From JBFGWM01 sp041588495 (GTDB lineage Bacteria > Pseudomonadota > Gammaproteobacteria > Pseudomonadales > JBFGWM01), in the NCBI GenBank assembly GCA_041588495.1, contig JBFGWM010000156.1, positions 1 through 6,841 of the forward strand: a DNA stretch of 6,841 nucleotides, read 5' to 3'. Both the position numbers and the translations under genes were made by a program. Positions 4,431 to 6,841 of the stretch are shown here, piece by piece; position 1 is the first letter of the stretch, and each line of letters opens with the position of its first letter. The notes under the pieces are model-generated. The model searched no databases. It was not told where the DNA came from and was given only the letters and a program-made list of their open reading frames with translations.

Positions 4431-6322
4431 GCCTGATCCGTTTCGACGCCGTATCCCTGGAATTCGGCGACCTGCCGCTGCTGCGCGAGGCCGACCTCTC
4501 CATCGAGAGCGGTGAAAGGGTGTGCCTGATCGGGCGCAACGGCGCCGGCAAGTCATCCACCTTCAAGCTCATCACCGGGCGCCTGCAGCCGGACTCCGGG
4601 GAGATCCAGCCGCGGGCCAACCTCGTCATCAGCGAACTGGAGCAGGCCCTGCCGGATGCGGGCGAGGCCGTGGTCCGCGACGTGGTGAAATCGGGCCTGG
4701 CCCGCATCGAGGCGCTGTGCAGGGAATACGAGCGGCGTTCCCAGGAACACCTGGACGCACGCGGCCTGGCAGAGCTCGAGGAACTTCACCGGCACATCGA
4801 CAGCCACGACGGCTGGGCCATCGACCAGCGCGTGGACACGGTGATCTCCGATCTCAACCTGCCCCCCGACAAGCGCATGAGCGAACTGTCCGGGGGCTGG
4901 AAACGGCGCGTTGCCCTGGCCCGGGCGCTGGTTCCGCGGCCCGACCTGCTGTTGCTGGATGAGCCCACCAACCACCTCGACCTGGACACCATCCAGTGGC
5001 TCGAGAACCGCATCTACGCCTGGGAAGGCAGCGTCCTGTTCATCACCCATGACCGCACCTTCCTGCAGAAACTCGCCACGCGCATCATCGAGCTCGACCG
5101 CGGCAAGCTCACCAGCTGGCCCGGGGACTACCAGAACTACCTGCGCCGCAAGGAGAAGGCGCTCGAGGACGAGGCCACGGCCAACGCCCGTTTCGACCGC
5201 AAGCTCGCCGACGAGGAAGTGTGGATCCGCCAGGGCATCAAGGCGCGGCGAACCCGCAACGAGGGCCGCGCGCGGGCCCTCAAGTCCATGCGCGAGGAGC
5301 GGGCGCGACGCGTGTCGCAGCCGGGCAAGGCACGCATTCACATCGAGGAGGCCGAGAAATCCGGCCGCAAGGTGATCCAGGCCCGCAACATCCGCCACGG
5401 TTTCGGCGAGCAGCCGCTGATCCGGGACTTCTCCGTCAAAATCATGCGCGGGGACCGCGTCGGCCTGATCGGCAACAACGGGGTCGGCAAGAGCACCCTG
5501 CTGCGTATCCTGCTCGGTGAGCTCGAGCCACAACAGGGCTCCGTGAAACTGGGCACCAACCTGGAGATCGGCTACTTCGACCAGTTGCGCCAGGACCTCG
5601 ACCCCGAGAAAACCATCGCCGAGAACGTCGGCGACGGGCGCGACTACGTGAAGATCAATGGCCGCGACCGCCACATCATCGGCTATCTCAAGGGCTTCCT
5701 GTTCACCCCTAAGCGAGCGCTTACACCGGTTAAGGCCCTGTCAGGCGGAGAACGTAACCGGGTGATCCTGGCGCGCCTGTTCACCCGCCCGGCGAACCTG
5801 CTGGTCCTCGACGAGCCCACCAACGATCTCGACATGGAAACCCTGGAGGTGCTCGAGGAGCGCCTGGTGGAGTACAGCGGAACCCTGATCGTGGTCAGTC
5901 ACGACCGCACCTTCCTCGACAACGTGGTGACCAGCACGCTGGTGTTCGAGGATGACGGCCGCGTTCACGAATACGTGGGCGGCTACCAGGACTGGCTGCG
6001 CCACGGTCACCGGCTCGCGGAACACGAGTCCCCGGTGGCAGCCAAAGTCCCGGTCGCCGGAGCGCAGGCACCTGCGGCAAAACCGGCAAAGAGACGCAAG
6101 CTCGGCTACCGCGAGCAGGTGGAACTGGAGACCCTGCCGGAACGCATTGAGCAACTGGAGTTGGAGATCGGCGAGTTGGAGGCGCGCATCGCGGAACCCG
6201 GCTTCTACGATGGGGATCACGTGCGCGTGAAACAGGTACTGGACGACCTGGCCACACGCAACGAGGCCCTGCAGGCGGCCACCGAGCGCTGGCTGGAACT
6301 CGAGGAAGCCACCTCCGGATGA
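4427..6322 (+). CDS. uup: Uup-type ABC-F ATPase
   Basis: ABC-F proteins have two ATPase domains and no membrane segments and act on the ribosome E site; Uup is linked to ribosome quality and to suppression of transposon precise excision. The first ATPase domain has Walker A GRNGAGKSS (36-44), signature LSGGW (154-158), Walker B LLLLDEP (174-180) and switch His208. The interdomain linker (about 235-315) is charged and helical and carries RQGIKARRTRNEGRARAL (268-285), a Uup hallmark. The second domain has GNNGVGKST (349-357), LSGGE (438-442), LLVLDEP (458-464) and His492. An Ala/Pro-rich stretch (535-555) leads to a C-terminal coiled coil (about 560-628), as expected for Uup. The 631-residue length is close to E. 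coli Uup. The start MSLI matches the family, but no Shine-Dalgarno precedes it (GCGACCCAACCGCCC). No alternative start lies upstream in frame. Both catalytic sites look intact. Confidence 0.96.
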   Translation: MSLIRFDAVSLEFGDLPLLREADLSIESGERVCLIGRNGAGKSSTFKLITGRLQPDSGEIQPRANLVISELEQALPDAGEAVVRDVVKSGLARIEALCREYERRSQEHLDARGLAELEELHRHIDSHDGWAIDQRVDTVISDLNLPPDKRMSELSGGWKRRVALARALVPRPDLLLLDEPTNHLDLDTIQWLENRIYAWEGSVLFITHDRTFLQKLATRIIELDRGKLTSWPGDYQNYLRRKEKALEDEATANARFDRKLADEEVWIRQGIKARRTRNEGRARALKSMREERARRVSQPGKARIHIEEAEKSGRKVIQARNIRHGFGEQPLIRDFSVKIMRGDRVGLIGNNGVGKSTLLRILLGELEPQQGSVKLGTNLEIGYFDQLRQDLDPEKTIAENVGDGRDYVKINGRDRHIIGYLKGFLFTPKRALTPVKALSGGERNRVILARLFTRPANLLVLDEPTNDLDMETLEVLEERLVEYSGTLIVVSHDRTFLDNVVTSTLVFEDDGRVHEYVGGYQDWLRHGHRLAEHESPVAAKVPVAGAQAPAAKPAKRRKLGYREQVELETLPERIEQLELEIGELEARIAEPGFYDGDHVRVKQVLDDLATRNEALQAATERWLELEEATSG

Positions 6323-6326
6323 GCGA

Positions 6327-6355
6327 TTGCCGGCCACGCTCTATTTAATTATAAT
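6327..6355 (+). promoter_or_regulatory. Sigma-70-type promoter for the secreted hydrolase gene
   Basis: TTGCCG (6327-6332, four of six to the -35 consensus) and TATAAT (6350-6355, perfect -10) are separated by exactly 17 bases. Transcription would begin near 6362, giving a leader of about 50 bases before the ATG at 6414. The element starts 5 bases after the uup stop. Sequence from 6341 to about 6388 is mostly A and T, unlike the rest of the window. A second -10-like TATAAC follows at 6374-6379. Confidence 0.6.
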
Positions 6356-6401
6356 ATCGCACCTTTATTTTTTTATAACTTACCTAAAACCAGATCGTTT
6401 C

Positions 6402-6406
6402 GAGGA
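6402..6406 (+). promoter_or_regulatory. Ribosome-binding site of the hydrolase gene
   Basis: GAGGA lies 7 bases before the ATG at 6414. It fixes the start of the edge-cut hydrolase gene and places the signal peptide at the N-terminus. Confidence 0.65.
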
Positions 6407-6413
6407 AACCGCC

Positions 6414-6841
6414 ATGAACCACCGCTCCCGACTGGCATCGTTGTGCCTGGGGGCCGGACTCGCGCTGTCCGGCACAACCACCACCATCGCAGCCGGCCTC
6501 GGCCCGGCGGGCCAGGCCCTGGGCGAAGCCGGCGCCGGTTTCGACCAGATGGAGAAGCAGGACCCACGCCGTCCCGGCGACACGCCACCAGCGGGCACGT
6601 TTGGCGGCCGTTCCTACGCGATCAACCTGCAGTCGGCCAGCGGCGAGGTCATCGCCTTCCAGGTCCACGAGCCGCAACCCCAGCCGGGGGTGGAGCGTTA
6701 CCCGCTGCTGCTCAACGGCCACGGCTTCGGCGGCAGCCGCAGCACCGAGGCCAGTGGCCGCATGGCGCGCCTGATGGAACTCGGTTACGGCGTCATCAGC
6801 ATCGACCAGCGCGGCCACAACGACAGTTCCGGCACGATCCG
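6414..6841 (+). CDS. Secreted alpha/beta-fold hydrolase, S15/CocE-like, N-terminal part (cut by right edge)
   Basis: The frame is open from the ATG at 6414 to the window end (142 codons). Residues 1-27 look like a Sec signal peptide: NHRSR is basic, LASLCLGAGLALSG is hydrophobic, and cleavage is likely around TIA-AG (25-28). Residues 28-65 are a Gly/Pro-rich low-complexity segment. A hydrolase domain then starts, with strand YPLLLNGHGFGGSR (96-109), whose HGFGGS fits the oxyanion-hole turn of alpha/beta hydrolases. Next comes GYGVISIDQRGHNDSSGTI (124-142), the strand and DxRGxxxSxG turn typical of peptidase S15/CocE-type and related enzymes. The nucleophile elbow and catalytic Asp and His would lie beyond the edge, so activity and substrate are unknown. 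It follows uup on the same strand with its own promoter and an AT-rich leader, so it is probably a separate transcription unit. It is likely periplasmic or secreted. Confidence 0.82.
   Translation, partial: MNHRSRLASLCLGAGLALSGTTTTIAAGLGPAGQALGEAGAGFDQMEKQDPRRPGDTPPAGTFGGRSYAINLQSASGEVIAFQVHEPQPQPGVERYPLLLNGHGFGGSRSTEASGRMARLMELGYGVISIDQRGHNDSSGTI

Noticed and set aside
4553..5674. A 373-codon minus-strand open frame within uup
   Set aside because: It is antisense to the conserved ATPase domains of Uup. The translation is Val/Leu/Ala/Gly/Asp-rich shadow sequence with no motif.
6321..6341. GAGCG...CGCTC stem at the uup stop, considered as the uup terminator
   Set aside because: The loop is 11 bases and the following sequence is mixed A/T rather than a T run. 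The same bases carry the -35 element of the next promoter.

Overview
The window is an ordinary, densely coded stretch of a GC-rich proteobacterial chromosome. A MinCDE cell-division set and a Uup-type ABC-F ATPase, with typical family sequences, point to a gammaproteobacterium or close relative. That placement is inference, because no rRNA or other phylogenetic marker is present. I see no transposase, integrase, tRNA, CRISPR array or phage gene.

Left part (1-2226, minus strand): a minC-minD-minE operon is read right to left and followed after 39 bases by the start of an HD-domain hydrolase gene that runs off the left edge. MinD is the membrane-cycling ATPase, MinC the FtsZ inhibitor it recruits, and MinE the factor that drives oscillation, so together they place the division septum at mid-cell. 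The HD protein's link to the operon is positional only.

Middle part (2227-4426): a plus-strand glycine-zipper membrane protein diverges from minC and ends at a strong Rho-independent terminator (3027-3055). Beyond it a minus-strand NADPH-dependent FMN reductase-like flavoprotein diverges from a plus-strand gene for an unrecognised 161-residue protein. The 180-base divergent gap holds repeated CATCCCGA boxes and an inverted repeat that could be an operator.

Right part (4427-6841, plus strand): uup, a full-length 631-residue ABC-F protein, follows the unrecognised gene after 57 bases. Its start has no ribosome-binding site. Instead a 17-codon open frame with a modest Shine-Dalgarno ends on an ATGA overlap with the uup start, suggesting translational coupling. 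After uup comes a markedly AT-rich segment with a good sigma-70 promoter (TTGCCG, 17-base spacer, TATAAT) for a secreted alpha/beta hydrolase gene cut by the right edge.

No clearly new biological system is visible. The points most worth checking are the uup leader frame, the in-frame minE/HD junction, the operator-like repeats, the AT-rich promoter and the unrecognised protein.
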